Assembly (NCBI RefSeq): GCF_029407905.1
Contig: NC_073637.1
Span: forward strand, 49,724,501 to 49,788,500
DNA: 64,000 nt
Direction: 5' to 3'
From: Bubalus kerabau
Lineage: Eukaryota > Chordata > Mammalia > Artiodactyla > Bovidae
The translations under genes and the position numbers were made by a program. This document shows, in pieces, positions 32,220-44,593 of the stretch. How positions within the stretch are numbered: position 1 is the stretch's first letter; the number at the start of each line of letters is the position of its first letter. The notes under the pieces were generated by a model. The model saw only the letters and a program-made list of their open reading frames with translations. It was not told the DNA's origin and searched no databases.

Positions 32220-32972
32220 GATTAGGTCCTACAAATGAACACATCTATGAAACAGAAACAGGCTCACAGACAAAGAATAGACTTGGGGTTGCCAAGGGAC
32301 AGGAGAGCTTGGGAGGGAAGGATGAGAGTTTGGGGTTAGCAGATACAAACTATTAAATGGAAAATGGATAAGCAACAAGGTCCTACTTATGCACAGCACA
32401 AAGAACTATATTCAATATCCTGTGATAAACCATAATGGAAAAGTATATGCATATATATATATATATATGAGTCACTTTGCTGTGGTCATGTATGGATGTG
32501 AGAGTTGAACTATAAAGAAAGCTGAGCACCGAAGAATTTATGCTTTTGAACTGTGGGGTTGGAGAAGAATCTTGAGAGTCCCTTGGACTGCAAGGAGATC
32601 CAACCAGTCCATCCTAAGGGAGATCAGTCCTGGGTGTTCATTGGTAGGACTGATTTTGAAGCTGAAACTTCAATACTTTGGCCATCTGAAAAGCTGACTC
32701 AATGGAAAACACCCTGATGCTGGGAAAGATTGAGGGTAGGAGGAGAAGGAGATGACAGAGGATGAGAAGGTTGGATGGCATCACTGACTCGATGGACATG
32801 GATTTGGTTGGACTCCAGAAGTTGGTGATGGACAGGGAGGCCTGGCATCCTGCAGTTCCTGGGGTCGCAAAGAGTCGGATACGACTGAGCGACTGAACTG
32901 AACACTTTGCTGTACACCAGAAATTAACACAATATTGTAAATCAGCCATATTTCAATGAAAATTTTTTTTAA
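32220..32972 (+). repeat. Old L1 3' end, interrupted by BovB
   Basis: 'aaacaggctcacagacaaag', 'acttggggttgccaagggac', 'ctatattcaatatcctgtga', an (AT)n run at 32452-32468, and after BovB 'acaatattgtaaatcagcc' and an A-tail. The BovB is flanked by an 11-bp repeat of L1 sequence (cactttgctgt, 32473-32483 and 32903-32913). Confidence 0.82.
32484..32902 (+). mobile_element. BovB LINE 3' part with target-site duplication
   Basis: Sense BovB from 'ggtcatgtatggatgtgaga' to 'ctgagcgactgaactgaa', about 420 bp. A clean 11-bp duplication confirms a LINE-type insertion. Confidence 0.92.
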
Positions 32973-33637
32973 AAAATATTCTCAAAAAGGCACCACTGAC
33001 ACTGCAAGCAAATTTCTTGAAGAAAAAAAAGCTAATGTTTTAAAACATAGCAACATCACCATAACAACAGAGTAGCAGGTTTAACAACGCTCCTTTAACA
33101 GCCATCCAGCAAAATAAAGTATCTTTTATACACCAGGTTCTGTGTAAAGTACAGGGTATTTGGATGAAGTTGCGAATGGGGAAATATGTAGAAAAAGGAA
33201 CCCTTGTACACTGTTGGTGGGAATGCAAACTGGTAAAGCATTATGGAAAATGGTACAGATGGTCATGGAAAATTAAAAACACAATTACCCCATGATATGG
33301 CAATCCCACTTTGGGATATAGATCCAGAGGAAATGAAATCAGTACCTCAAAGTGATACCTGAACTCCCATGTTCACTGCAGCATTATTCACAATAGCCGA
33401 GATATGGAACAACCGAAGCATTCATTGACAGATGAGTGGGAAAAGAAAATATGATGTGTATATAACATAGAAATACCATTCATCATTCAGCCTCCAAAAA
33501 AACAAAAAAGAAATTCTGTTATTTGTGACAACAGAAATGAACCTCGAGGACGTTATGCTAAGGAAAATAAGTCCCACACTTAGAGACAAGTACTATCTAG
33601 TACCACTTACATACAGAATCTAAAACAGCCAAATTCA

Positions 33638-33962
33638 GGACTTCACTGGCAGTCCAGGGGTTAAGAATTCACCTGCCAGCGCAGAGGACCTGGGTTTCAT
33701 CCATGGTCTGGGAAGACCCCACACGCCTGGGAGCAGGAAAGCCAGTGCACCACAACTACTGAGCCCGAGCTCTGGAGCCCACAGGCCGCAACTACTGAGC
33801 CCTGCACCTAGAGCCGTGCTCCGCAAGAGAAGCCACCGCAGTGAGGAATCTGGGCACTGCAACTCGAGTGTGCTCTCCACTTGCTGCAACTAGAGAAAAA
33901 CCTGTGTGCAATGAAGACCCAGCACAGCCAAAAAATAAAAACAAATAAAAATTTTTAAAAAT
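33638..33962 (+). mobile_element. CHR-type SINE, full length
   Basis: Head 'ggacttcactggcagtccag', full CHR body and A-rich tail. 'agccaaattca' (33627-33637) and 'agtcaaattca' (33963-33973) are its 11-bp target-site duplication with one mismatch. Confidence 0.9.
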
Positions 33963-34051
33963 AGTCAAATTCATAGAAGCAGAGAGGGGGAGAGGAAAAT
34001 GAGGAGGTTATTAGTCACAAGGTACAAAGTTTCAGTTATATGGGGTAAATA

Positions 34052-34350
34052 AATTGTTGTTGTTCAATTGCTCAGTTGTGTCTGAATCTTTGCGACCTCA
34101 CGGACTGCAGCACACCAGGCTTCCCTTTCCTTCACTATTTCCCATAGTTTGTTCAAACTCATGTGCATGGAGTCCATAATGCCATCCAACTGTCTCATCC
34201 TCTGTCGCCCCCTTCTTCTCTTGCTCTCAATCTTTCCCAGCATCAGGGTCTTTTCCAATGAATCAGCTCTTCACATCAGGTGGCCAAGTACTGGCCTCAG
34301 CATTGGTCCTTCCAATGCATATTCACAGTTGATTTCCTTTAGGACTGACT
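34052..34350 (-). mobile_element. BovB LINE 3' tip
   Basis: Antisense: 'gttcaattgctcagttgtgt', 'gtctcatcctctgtcgcccc', 'ctttcccagcatcagggtct', then a partly deleted 'ggtggccaagtactgg' segment. Confidence 0.9.
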
Positions 34351-34504
34351 AATGTACAGCCTGGTGATATTATCAACTCAATAGTACTGTAGTGTATACT
34401 TGAAATTTCCAAAACAGGTAGATCTTAGTTGTTGTCATATACAAAAACTGTTAACTACATAAGGTAATGGATGTGTTAATAAGCTTGATTGTGGTGATTA
34501 TCTC

Positions 34505-34691
34505 AAGAGCACAGGATATAAAAACATTACACTGCAGGCAGGGTGACAGCATTGGGGCAGCATAAGACATTCCTCCTTTAGTCGTCCCTTTCCAACAAGG
34601 AATTGGACATCCATCCATGAACCACAGAGCCTAGAACAGAGCTATGAGATCCAGCAACATTTGCCCAGGGAACCAGGAGGGGTCTCACTCA
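34505..34691. other. No recognisable feature
   Basis: Apparently unique sequence. Confidence 0.35.
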
Positions 34692-34808
34692 GCTATGCTA
34701 TGCTAAGTCACTTCAGTCCTGTCAGACTCTTGGCAGCCCTGTGGATCATGGCCCATAAGGCTCCTCTGTCCATGGGATTCTTCAGGCAAGAATACTGGAG
34801 TGGGTTCC
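34692..34808 (-). mobile_element. Bov-A unit (truncated Bov-tA)
   Basis: Antisense Bov-A: 'atgctaagtcacttcagtcc', 'tgtggatcatggcccataag', 'aagaatactggagtgggttc'. The tRNA head is missing. Confidence 0.85.
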
Positions 34809-35275
34809 TGTATCTGGTAACAAGCAGCCAGACCTCATTACAGGGTGAACAGCTGAGCAGCAAACCTGTCTCAACCCCTGACTTGCAGTCAGGAAAAAGC
34901 CTGGAGAGGGCTGATCAGTGCAGAAACCCACCGTCAAGAGAGACATTTTATTAACATAAATAGAAATGTATCATATTTAAATTATTAATGACATCATTCA
35001 AGATGCTCCTATTCTTTTTTCTGTACTTGATAGAATATTCTCAGAGAAATATTAATATGCCTCAGAGAAACGTTAAATTTTTAATAAAAATATTTTTTCT
35101 CTTTTCCCTTATATTTCTTCTGATATTTGCTTTATGTATCTCTGTTTCTTTGTTGTTAGGTATCTAATGGTTTATGATGTCCTATCTTCTTTGTGAATTG
35201 TACCTTTTATCATTAAAAATATTCATCTTTGTTTCATTTAAAAATAAACACATAAATTTAATTTTAAAAAAGGCA
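34809..35275. other. No firm feature
   Basis: AT-rich. The stretch 35090-35240 ('tttatgatgtcctatcttct', 'ttttatcattaaaaatattc') recalls antisense old L1 5' sequence, but weakly. Confidence 0.3.
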
Positions 35276-35677
35276 GACATATTAGTCCAGCGTACCTGAG
35301 GAAAGATTCCAGTACCTCATCTGAGGGAAAAAAGTGTTTGAATGCAGCCAAGACAGTAAGAACCTGACCAGCACCAGTCTCCCCACCCCAAACACCACGT
35401 GGGGGTTACCTATCAGAAAGAAGTGAACCCCCTGCAGGAAGAGAAGAGAGTGGTGAGTGAGAACACAGCTATCCCAAGGGTGCAAGACGCAGCTAAAGAA
35501 ACCTGTTTCTCTCCAGAGGCATCAAGAGGACTGAGGTGGGACCTCCATGTCTCTGAGGAGACAGGAGATCAGCAAAGCGACAAGTAAGACTGTCAAGGGG
35601 CATTAAAGCGAACACAGTCAGCAGGAAGCCCACCCACAAGCCTCTGGGAATCGCACAGTCAGAGAGCTCCCTACCAA

Positions 35678-35840
35678 GTCCTCTGTCCATGGGGATTCTC
35701 CGGGCAAGAACACTGGAGTGGGTTGCCATGCCCTCCTCCAGGGGATCTTCCCCACCCAGGAATCGAACCCACATTTCTTATGTCTGCTGCATTGGCAGAT
35801 TTTTTTTTTTTTTTACCACTAGTGCCACCCAGGAAGCCAC
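35678..35840 (-). mobile_element. Bov-tA SINE, partial
   Basis: Antisense: 'gggattctccgggcaagaac', 'caggaatcgaacccacattt', 'gccacccaggaagcc'. A T-run of about 16 bases (35801-35816) has expanded in the head. Confidence 0.85.
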
Positions 35841-36770
35841 CAAGTCCACAGGCACCCCCAACACCTAGAGTGCTAAACCCACACCCCCCTACCTCCCTCC
35901 ACTCTGCAGCTGGCTCCCTGCACGCTTCCAAGAGGAAGCTCTGCAGATGGTGAATGTGCTTAGAAAACAGGCAAGGAGTTGTGGGCAAGGGGGAAATTAT
36001 AGCTCGAGCTTTTAGAAAACAAGAGAGGTTTCCAGGAGCCAGCATAGTGAGTTTTTAAGAACCAGAGAAGAAATAAGAGTTTAAGAATTCCGCCACAAGA
36101 GGGAGCAAGATGAATAGAACAGGTAGTACCCACACAAAGGCAGAGAAAACCCCAGAAAATACTAGCACCAGGGAGCTGAAAACCTATCTGAAGGTAACTA
36201 GCACAGATTTAAAGACGTGTCTGCTTCTTCAAATGCAAAAGCAGCAATGCAAAACTATAAGGAACATAAAGTTTCAAACAAATATGTTATCACCAAAAGA
36301 TAAATATAATCCTCTAATAACAGAGCTCAACACACGAAATTTTGTAGTGTGATTGATAAAGAATTCAAAATAGCTGTTCTGAAGAAACTCAATGAGCTAC
36401 CAAAAGAAAAATATAACCCAACTCAGACAATTCAATGAAATTACACACACATATGCGCAAAAACATAGGTTCAAAATGAGATATTTACCAGAAATAGAAA
36501 ACATAAAAGAGAACCAAACAGAAATTCTAGAGCTGAAGAAGTTAATAAATGAAATGGAAAATGCAATAGAGAACATCTGCAGTGGACCAGAGCATCCGGA
36601 AGACAGAACAAGTGAGGTAGAGGACAGGAATTTTGAAATAACCCAGTTATAAGAAATAAAGAATAACCCAGTTATAGGGAATAAAGAAAAAGAATGGAAA
36701 AAAGAGAAGAAGGCATTCATGATCTATGGGACAACACTGAAGAACAAATATTAGAATAATCAGAGTCCAG

Positions 36771-37062
36771 GGACTTCCCTCGTGGTGCAGTGGATAAGAA
36801 TCTGCCTGCCAATGCAGGGGACATGGGTTCAGTCCCTAGTCCAGGAAGATTCTACACGCTGCAGAGCAACTAAGCCCACGCGTCACTACTACTGAACCCA
36901 TGTGCTGCAACTGTTGAAGCTCATGCCTCTAGAGACTGTGTTTCACAAGAGAAGCCACCACGATGAGAAACCCACACACCGCAACTAGAGAGTAGCCCCT
37001 CCTCTCTACAACTAGAGAAAAGCCCATGTAGCAGCAAAGACCACAGTGCAGCCAAAAATAAA
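36771..37062 (+). mobile_element. CHR-type SINE, full length
   Basis: Head 'ggacttccctcgtggtgcag' to the 'gcagccaaaaataaa' tail. A 19-base target-site duplication (36752-36770 and 37063-37081, two mismatches) lies in L1 ORF1 sequence. Confidence 0.92.
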
Positions 37063-37529
37063 TAGAATAATCAAGGTCCAGAAGGAGAAGAGAGGAAGAA
37101 GGGGACAGATTTAAAGAAACAGCGGCAAAGAACTTCCCACACTTGGGGAGAGAACTAGACATCCAGGAGAGAGTGGAATGATACATTCTTAATGTTCTAA
37201 GAAAAAAACTGCCAGCCAAGAATACTCTATCTGGCAAAGTTATCCTTCATATATGGAGAAGTACAAACTTTCCTAGGCAAACAAAAGCTGAGGGAGTTAA
37301 TCACCACCAGACCTGTAAGAAATGTTGAAAGGAGCTCAAGTTGAAATGAAATGACATAAAAACATACAAAAGTATACAATATACTGGTAAAGGTAAATAT
37401 AAAGTCAAACTTAGAAAACTAATTCTGTAATTGCATGGGATGTTAACCACTTAGCTACAGTAAAAAAGTCAAAGGAAAAGAATACTAAAAATAATTATAG
37501 CTACTATAATTACAACTAATACCAATATT

Positions 37530-37828
37530 GGAGAAGGCAATGGCACCCCACTCCAGTACTCTTGCCTGGAAAATCCCATGGACGGAGGAGCCTGGTAGAC
37601 TGCAGTCCATGGGGTCGCTAGGAGTCGGACACCACTGTATAACTTTCAAGTAGACAACCTGAGCGACTTCACTTTCACTTTTCACTTTCATGCATTGGAG
37701 AAGGAAATGGCAAGCCACTCCAGTGTTCTTGCTTGGAGAATTCCAGGGACGGGGGAGCCTGGTGGGCTGCCGTCTGTGGGGTTGCACAGAGTCGGACACG
37801 ACTGAAGTGACTTAGCAGCAGCAGCAGC
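37530..37828 (+). mobile_element. BOV-A2 SINE with an internal insert
   Basis: Two Bov-A units and a (CAG)n tail, with the 12-bp duplication 'aataccaatatt' at 37518-37529 and 37829-37840. About 24 extra bases (37637-37660, 'tataactttcaagtagacaa') lie in the first unit, not found in the other BOV-A2 copies here. Confidence 0.92.
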
Positions 37829-38472
37829 AATACCAATATTAAAAGAGGCATAATTATAATACCAAAATTGACATAAAAAAATAAAATGAAGGAGTAAAAG
37901 TTTGAAACTTCTGTAAACAAAGTTGCTATCAGCTTAAAATAGACTTTTATCTATGAGATGTCTTATGTAAGCCTCATAGTAACCACATGGAATAATCCTA
38001 GAGTTGATGCACAAAAGATAAAAGAGGAAACAGCACATCACCATGGAAAATCACCAGTTAACAAAGGTATTCAGCTTTCTAAGTGGAGATTTCCATTAAT
38101 CAAGCCTAAATTGTGAATGTTTTCGTTAAACTCCACACACACATTGCAGACCTAATCTTCTTTATAATTTCTTTGCATTTTCCAAAAAGTTTCCAAGAAT
38201 CAGACTATTAAGATATTTCCAGTGTTCAATTTCTAACATATAGCTCAGCGCAAATGATAAAGCTTTTCAAGGAAATAAAAGATTGAGAAAAAGAAAAAAA
38301 GCCAAAGCTATGTAGAAACAGAGAGGGGAGAATGGAAATACAAAACAACCAGAGGCATTAGCAAGTCCTTACATGTCAATAACAGCTTCAAACAGAAATA
38401 GGCTGACTTTACTAATCAAAAAGCACCGACTGGGTGGATGGATTTTTTTAAAACTCAACTGTATGCTTCATG

Positions 38473-38672
38473 GGGTTTCCCAGGTGGCTTAGTGATAAAG
38501 AATATGTCTGCCAATGCAGGAGACGCAGGTTTGATCCCTGGATCAGGAAGATCCCCTGGAGGAGGAAATGGCAACCCACTTCAGTATTCTTGCTGGGATA
38601 ATCCCATGGACAGAGAAACCTGCCAGGCTACAATCCATGGCGTCACAAAGAGTTGGACATGACTGAGCATGC
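38473..38672 (+). mobile_element. Bov-tA SINE
   Basis: 'gggtttcccaggtggcttag', 'ggtttgatccctggatcagg', 'gagttggacatgactgagca'. Inserted in the L1 endonuclease region. Confidence 0.88.
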
Positions 38673-40036
38673 GCATATATGTTTCACACAAGAGATTCAC
38701 TTCAGCTCACAGAGTCTCAGAGTAAAGGGATGTACAAATAGATTTCATGCAAGTGGAAACCAAAAGAAAGCAGGGGTAGCTGTATTTAAATCAGACAACA
38801 TACACTATAAGCCAAAAAATAGAAGAGACAGAGAAGGTCAATACATAATGATAAAGGAGCCAATTAATTAAGAAGAACGAGCAATTATAGACACCCAACA
38901 TTGAAGCACCAAAATAGATTTAAGCAAACACTAACAGATCTCAGGGGAAAAATAGACAGGAATAGTGGGGAACTTCAATACCTCACTCTCAACAATGAAC
39001 AGATCATGCTGACAGAAAGCAAACAAGGAAATGTTGAATTTGAACCATACATTAGACTAAATGGGCCAACCAGACATTTATGGAAATTCCGTCTCATGGA
39101 AGCAGAATACGCACTATTCTCTAGTGCACACGGAAAAAGCCCCAGGATATGATATAAAGGGCCACAAAGTAAGTTATAGCAAAGTTAAGACTGAAATCAT
39201 ACCAAGTATCTTTTCTGACCACAACAGTATAAAAATAGAAATAAGTAACAAGAGGAAACCTGAAAAATCTACAAAAATGTGGAAATTAAGCACTATACTG
39301 TTGAACAACCCCTGAGTCAAAAAGAAATCAAAGGAAAATAAAAAACTGTCTCAAAACAAAAGTGGAAACAGAATATCCCAAAACTTACAGGATGCTGCAA
39401 AAATGTTCTGGACGTTTATAGCAGTAAATGTATATATTAAGAAAATCAGAATTTTAAACAATCTAACTTTACACCATAAACCAGAAAAAGAAAAAAAAAA
39501 GTCCAAAGTAAGCCAAAGGAAGAAAACAATATCTGAGCAGAAATAAATGAAATAGAATCCAGAAGACAATTTTTTAAAAAAATCAACAAAAACAGCTGGG
39601 ATTTAAAAAAAAAAAAAAATGGACAAAACTTTACCTACTCTAAGATTCAAAATCAGAAACAAAAGAGGAGACATTACAACTGATACTACACAAATACAAA
39701 GGACCATAATGAACTACTGTGGACAAATAAAGGCCTAGTGAAATGAATAAATTTCTAGAAACAAACAACTTATAAAGACTAAATCATGTAACCTTACAAT
39801 ATCTAGTAAGGAGATTAAATCTGTGATCAAAATCTCCCAATACAGAAAACCCCATGATCAGAGGGTTTCTTGTGAATTAGTGACAATCATTCACAATCTC
39901 TTTCTAAAAAAAAAACAAACAAACAAAAGAGAAGGGAGCACTCCAAACTCATTTTAGAAGGTCAGCACTATCAAAGTGAGATAATGACATCACAGGAAAA
40001 GAAAACTATAGGCTAAAATCTCTGATGAATATACTA

Positions 40037-40472
40037 TCAAAGAAAAATTAATCAGTCAACCTTGAAAGATATGAAAAAATATTTTAGCCAAATTGAGGAT
40101 TATAATGCAGGAACAGCCTCTCAGAAAGTTCTGAGAACTCTTCTGTCCATTAAAAGTCCGAGCACAGTCAGGCATGTTTTTTCAGACAGTGGGCTGCACA
40201 TTAAATGCTACTGACAGTTTTCGCAAGTACAAAGTGATGGGTCATGTGACCCCTTAGGAGATGAAAAAGGACTTATCTTTTAAGGAGTTGCCTTGGTGAT
40301 GCTAAGAAAATGCTGCTCTTTATGGTTGAGCAGTTATTTCTGCTGATGTGGAGGTTTGGTTGATACATGATGCAGATACCCAATGCATAATGAAAGGGAG
40401 AGAGGAGACCAACGGGCAGAGAAATTTTATGTTTAAATTTTTCTTGCCATAAAATATAAATTTTGTTTCACA
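40037..40472 (-). mobile_element. Probable solo LTR of an endogenous retrovirus-like element
   Basis: About 436 bp that do not belong to L1 interrupt the RT region: L1 text stops at '...gatgaatatactat' and resumes at 'cgatacaataatcctcaac'. On the minus strand the insert starts TGTGAAAC and ends CTTTGA (a decayed CA). It carries promoter-like AT-rich and 'ggggtcacatgaccc' segments as seen in ruminant LTRs. A weak 6-base flanking repeat is possible. No internal viral genes are present. The family name is not certain. Confidence 0.5.
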
Positions 40473-41198
40473 ATCGATACAATAATCCTCAACAAAATAT
40501 TATCAAACTGAATCCAACACCACATTAAAAAGATTATACATCATGACCAAGGAGGATTTATCCATGGAATGAAAATGAGTCAACATACACAAATAAAAAA
40601 ATGTGACACACACATTAATAGAATGGAAGATGAAAACTAAATGAATATCTCAAAATATGTATAAAATGCATTTGACAAAACACAACATCCTTTTATAATT
40701 AAAAACACTCAACAAATTAGACACATAAGGCACATACCACAGCATCATAAAGGCACATATGACAAGCCCACAGATCACATCACACTTGACAGTGAAAGGT
40801 CGAAAATCTTTCAGATCAGAAAGACAGCAAAGGTGCCCACTCTCACCACTCTTACTCAACGTAGCACTTGAAGTCATACCTAGAACAATTAGACAAAATA
40901 AAGACATAAAAGGCATCCAAATCAGAAAGAAAGAAATAATATTATTATTTGCAGGTGGTATAATCTTATATACAAAAACCCTAAAAACCCAACCCAAAAA
41001 ACCGTTGGAAGTTAATAAATTCGGTAAATTTGCAGGATATAAACTCAACATTCAGAAATCAGTTGCTAAACACTAATAATGAAACATCTGAAAAAGGAAA
41101 TAAAACTTTCCATTCACAACTGCATGGAAAACAATAAAATCCTTAGGAATAACTTTAATCAAAGAAGTGAAAGTTTTGTACAATGGAAATGAAGCTGT

Positions 41199-41487
41199 TT
41201 TTTTGGGGGGGGCGGGGTGCTGCTCTAGGTCTTCGTTGCTGTGCAGCTAGAGGGTTTTCTCTAGCTGCAGTGAGCAGGGACTACTCTTTGATGCAGTGTG
41301 CGGGCTTTTCATTGCAGTGACTTCTTTTGTTGCAGAGCATGGGCTCTAGACACACAGGCTTCAGTAGTTGCGGTTTGAGAGCTGGAGTTGCTCTGCTGCA
41401 TGTGGGATCTTCCTGGACCAGGAATCAAACCTGTGTCCCCTACACTGGCAGGTGCATTCTTAACCACTGGACTACCAGGGAAGTCCA
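41199..41487 (-). mobile_element. CHR-type SINE
   Basis: Antisense CHR: T/G-rich inverted tail (41200-41218), body phrases such as 'gtgcagctagagggttttct', and the inverted head 'gactaccagggaagtcc'. Confidence 0.88.
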
Positions 41488-41719
41488 GAAACTAGGATTT
41501 TGATTAAAGAAACAGAAGATACAAATAACCAATGATCAGAATCAGAGGAATGAATACTGTTCAAATGTCCATACAACCCAAAGCCATCTACAGAATCAGT
41601 GCAATCTGTGTTAAAGTTCCAATAGCATGTTTCACAGATACAGAAAAAACAATCCTAAAATATATATGGAAACACAGAAGACCCCAGATAGCCAATTCAA
41701 TCATGAAGAAGAAAAACAA

Positions 41720-41998
41720 GGACTTCCCTGATGGTACAGTGGATAAGAATCCACCTACCAGTGCAAGGGGGTACGGGTTTGATCCCTGGTGCAGGAAGAT
41801 TCCACACATCATGGAGCAACTGAGCCTGTGAGCCAAAACCACTGAACCCATTCACTGCAACTACTGAAGGCCGTGCGCCTGGAACCTGTGCTTCGCAACA
41901 AGAAAAGCCTCAATGAGAAGCCAGGCACTGCAACTAGGGGGTAATCCCCACTTACCACAACTAGAGAAAGCCCATGCACAACAACGAAGACCCAGCGT
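41720..41998 (+). mobile_element. CHR-type SINE
   Basis: Head 'ggacttccctgatggtacag', 'gggtttgatccctggtgcag', body to 'acaacgaagacccagcg'. Its orientation is opposite to the CHR at 41199. Confidence 0.88.
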
Positions 41999-43098
41999 TT
42001 TTCAATTTCAGTTAATTGAAAAATAAAGCTGGAGGCTCATATTTCCTGATTTCAAACTATGTTATTGCAATGCTAAGCTACAGTAATAAAAAAAGCACAA
42101 CACTGGCTAATAAACAGACACATAGATTAATGTAACAGAGTCAAGAACACAGAAATCAACCCCTTTACATTCAACTAACATTTGACAAAGAAGCTAAGAG
42201 TGGGGAAAGGATAATCTCTTCAATAACTGTTGAAAAAACTGAATAACCACATGCAGAAAAATGAAATCTGACCCCCAACTCACAAAATTAACTCAAAATG
42301 GATTAAAGACACAAAGACCCGATACTGTAAAGCATGTGGAAGAAAACATAGGAAAGGAGCTCCTTGACATTGGTCTTGGCAGTGATCTTTTTAAGATATA
42401 ACACAAAAGCAAAAGCAACACAAGCATAAATTAGTAAAGGTATATATCAAACTAAAAAACTTCTGCACAGTAGGACAAACCACCAAAAAATGAAAAAGCA
42501 ATGCACAAAATGGAAGAAAATATTTGCAAATCATATCACAGCAGAGGTTAAGATCCAAAATATGTAAATAATTCATACAACTTAGCAAAAATAATCTGAC
42601 TTTAAAATTGGCAAAGGAAACATTTTCCCAAAGACAATATCCAAAGGGCCATGAGGTACATAAAAACGTGCTCAACATCACTAATTATCAAAGAAATGCA
42701 AATCAAAACCACAATGAGACATCACTTCACACCTGTTAGAATGGCTATCATCACAAAGACAAAAGATAAGGAACGTGTTGAGCAAGGGTGTGGAGAAAAG
42801 GGAACCCTTGTGTACCATTGATGAAAATGCAAATTGGTTCAGTCACAGTGGAAAACATCATGGAGGTTCCTCAAAAAATTAAAATTAGAACTACCATATG
42901 ATCCAGAAATTTCACTTATGAAAATATACTCAAAGAAAATGAGAACAGGGTATCAAACAGTTATCTGCAACCCCATGTTCAGTGCAGCATTATTCATAAT
43001 TGCCAAAATACACAAACAAACTAAGCATAAGTCAATAGATGAATGGTTGAGGGAGAGAAGAAGCACATATTAATATTCTATATACAGACATACACACA

Positions 43099-43320
43099 CA
43101 GTTGACTTTTAAACAACGTGAGGGTTAGAGGCATTGATGCACTACCTTCCCGGTCAAAAATCCATGCATAACTTTACAGTCATCCCTCCACAAACACAAT
43201 TCTGCATCTACAAATTCAACCAATTACAGATTGAGTAGTACTGTAGTATAATTTATTGAAGAAAATCCTTGTATCAGTGGGCCCATGTAGCGCAATCCAT
43301 CTTGTCCAAGGGTCAGCTAT
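43099..43320 (+). repeat. Short Tigger-type (MER) DNA element
   Basis: Terminal inverted repeats 'cagttgacttttaaacaac' and 'tgtccaagggtcagctat', with 'gggttagaggcattgatgca' inside. This is the pattern of non-autonomous pogo/Tigger-type MER elements. It interrupts the L1 end. Confidence 0.65.
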
Positions 43321-43683
43321 GCACAGAATATTATTCAGCCACAAGAAAGAGGAAGTTCCATTTGCGACAACATGGACAGACCCTGAAAACATTATGCTAA
43401 GGGAAATAAATCAGACCAAGTAGACAAATACAATATGATATCACTTATATGTGGAACTTAAAAAAACCAAATTAATACAGGCAGAGAATAGAATGGTATT
43501 ACCAGGGGTTGGAGATGTGGGAACCAGGAGATGTGGGTCAATAGATACAAACTTCCAGTTAGAAGGTAAGTTCTAGAGAGCTAAGACAGAACATTGTGAT
43601 AATAGATAATAATAATGCATTATATAACTAAAATTTCCCATATTACATAATCATTTCTAATATTAAGACCACACTAATATTAA

Positions 43684-44281
43684 GACACGTGTACCCCAAT
43701 GTTCATCGCAGCACTGTTTATAATAGCCAGGACATGGAAGCAACCTAGATGTCCATCAGCAGATGAATGGATAAGAAAGCTGTGGTACATATACACAATG
43801 GAGTATTACTCAGCCATTAAAAAGAATACATTTGAGTCAGTTCTAATGAGGTGGATGAAACTGGAGCCTATTATACAGAGTGAAGTAAGCCAGAAAGAAA
43901 AACACCAGTACAGTATACTAACGCATATATATGGAATTTAGAAAGATGGTAACAATAACCGTGTATATGAGACAGCAAAAGAGACACTGATGTATAGAAC
44001 AGTCTTTTGGGCTCTGTGGGAGAGGGAGAGGGTGGGATGATTTGGGAGAATGGCATTGAAACATGTATAATATCATGTATGAAACGAGTCACCAGTCCAA
44101 GTGCGATGCACAATACTGGATGCTTGGGGCTGGTGCAATGGGATGACCCAGAGGGATGGTATGGGGAGGGAGGAGGGAGGAGGGTTCAGGATGGGAAACA
44201 CATGTATACCTGTGGCGGATTCATTTCGATATTTGGCAAAACCAATATTGTAAATTTAAAAAATTAAAAAAAAAAAAAAAA
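43684..44281 (+). mobile_element. L1-BT 3' end (5'-truncated)
   Basis: Nearly identical to 17712-18310 of the full-length L1: the ORF2 C-terminal end (FIIARTWKQPRCPSADEWIR to IYGI), the 3' UTR with its G-rich tract at 44163, and an A-tail at 44259-44281. The left flank has a 13-base phrase, 'ctaatattaagac', twice in close succession (43658 and 43674). Confidence 0.93.
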
Positions 44282-44304
44282 ACACCACCACACTAGAGGT
44301 CCTT

Positions 44305-44583
44305 CAGAGAAGGCAATGGCAACCCACTCCAGTACTCTTGCCTGGAAAATCCCATGGATGGAGGAGCCTGGTAGGCTGCAGTCCATGGGGTCGCTAAGAG
44401 TCAGACATGACTGAGCGACTTCACTTTGACTTTTCACTTTCATGCACTGGAGGAGGAAATGGCAACCCACTCCAGTGTTCTTGCCTGGAGAATCCCAGAG
44501 ACGACGGGGCCTGGTGGGCTGCCATCTATGGGGTCGCACAGAGTTGGACATGACTGAAGCGACTTAGCAGCAGCAGCAGCAGC
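44305..44583 (+). mobile_element. BOV-A2 SINE
   Basis: Complete Bov-A dimer with (CAG)n tail; 10-bp target-site duplication 'agaggtcctt' at 44295-44304 and 44584-44593. Confidence 0.95.
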
Positions 44584-44593
44584 AGAGGTCCTT

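Larger units (their letters stand above)
33170..34500 (+). repeat. Old L1 3' end, twice interrupted
   Basis: 'cactgttggtgggaatgcaa' near 33210, 'actgcagcattattcacaat' near 33376, 'gttgtcatatacaaaaactg' near 34431. A CHR SINE (33638-33962) and a BovB tip (34052-34350) interrupt it. Confidence 0.78.
35276..43676 (+). mobile_element. Old, nearly full-length L1 split by eight insertions
   Basis: One sense L1 in consensus order: 5' UTR (about 35276-36110), ORF1 relic (about 36110-37330, with coiled-coil text EILELKKLINEMENAIENI at 36519), inter-ORF spacer (37330-38440), endonuclease (38670-39320), RT (39980-41195 and 41488-41720, with SIFSDHNSIKIE and ADGIILYTK-like text) and C-terminal part and 3' UTR (42000-43676). 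The insertions are Bov-tA, CHR, BOV-A2, Bov-tA, an LTR, two CHR and one Tigger-type element, each listed separately. Divergence is high, with stops in all frames. Boundaries of the 5' part are the least sure. Confidence 0.75.
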
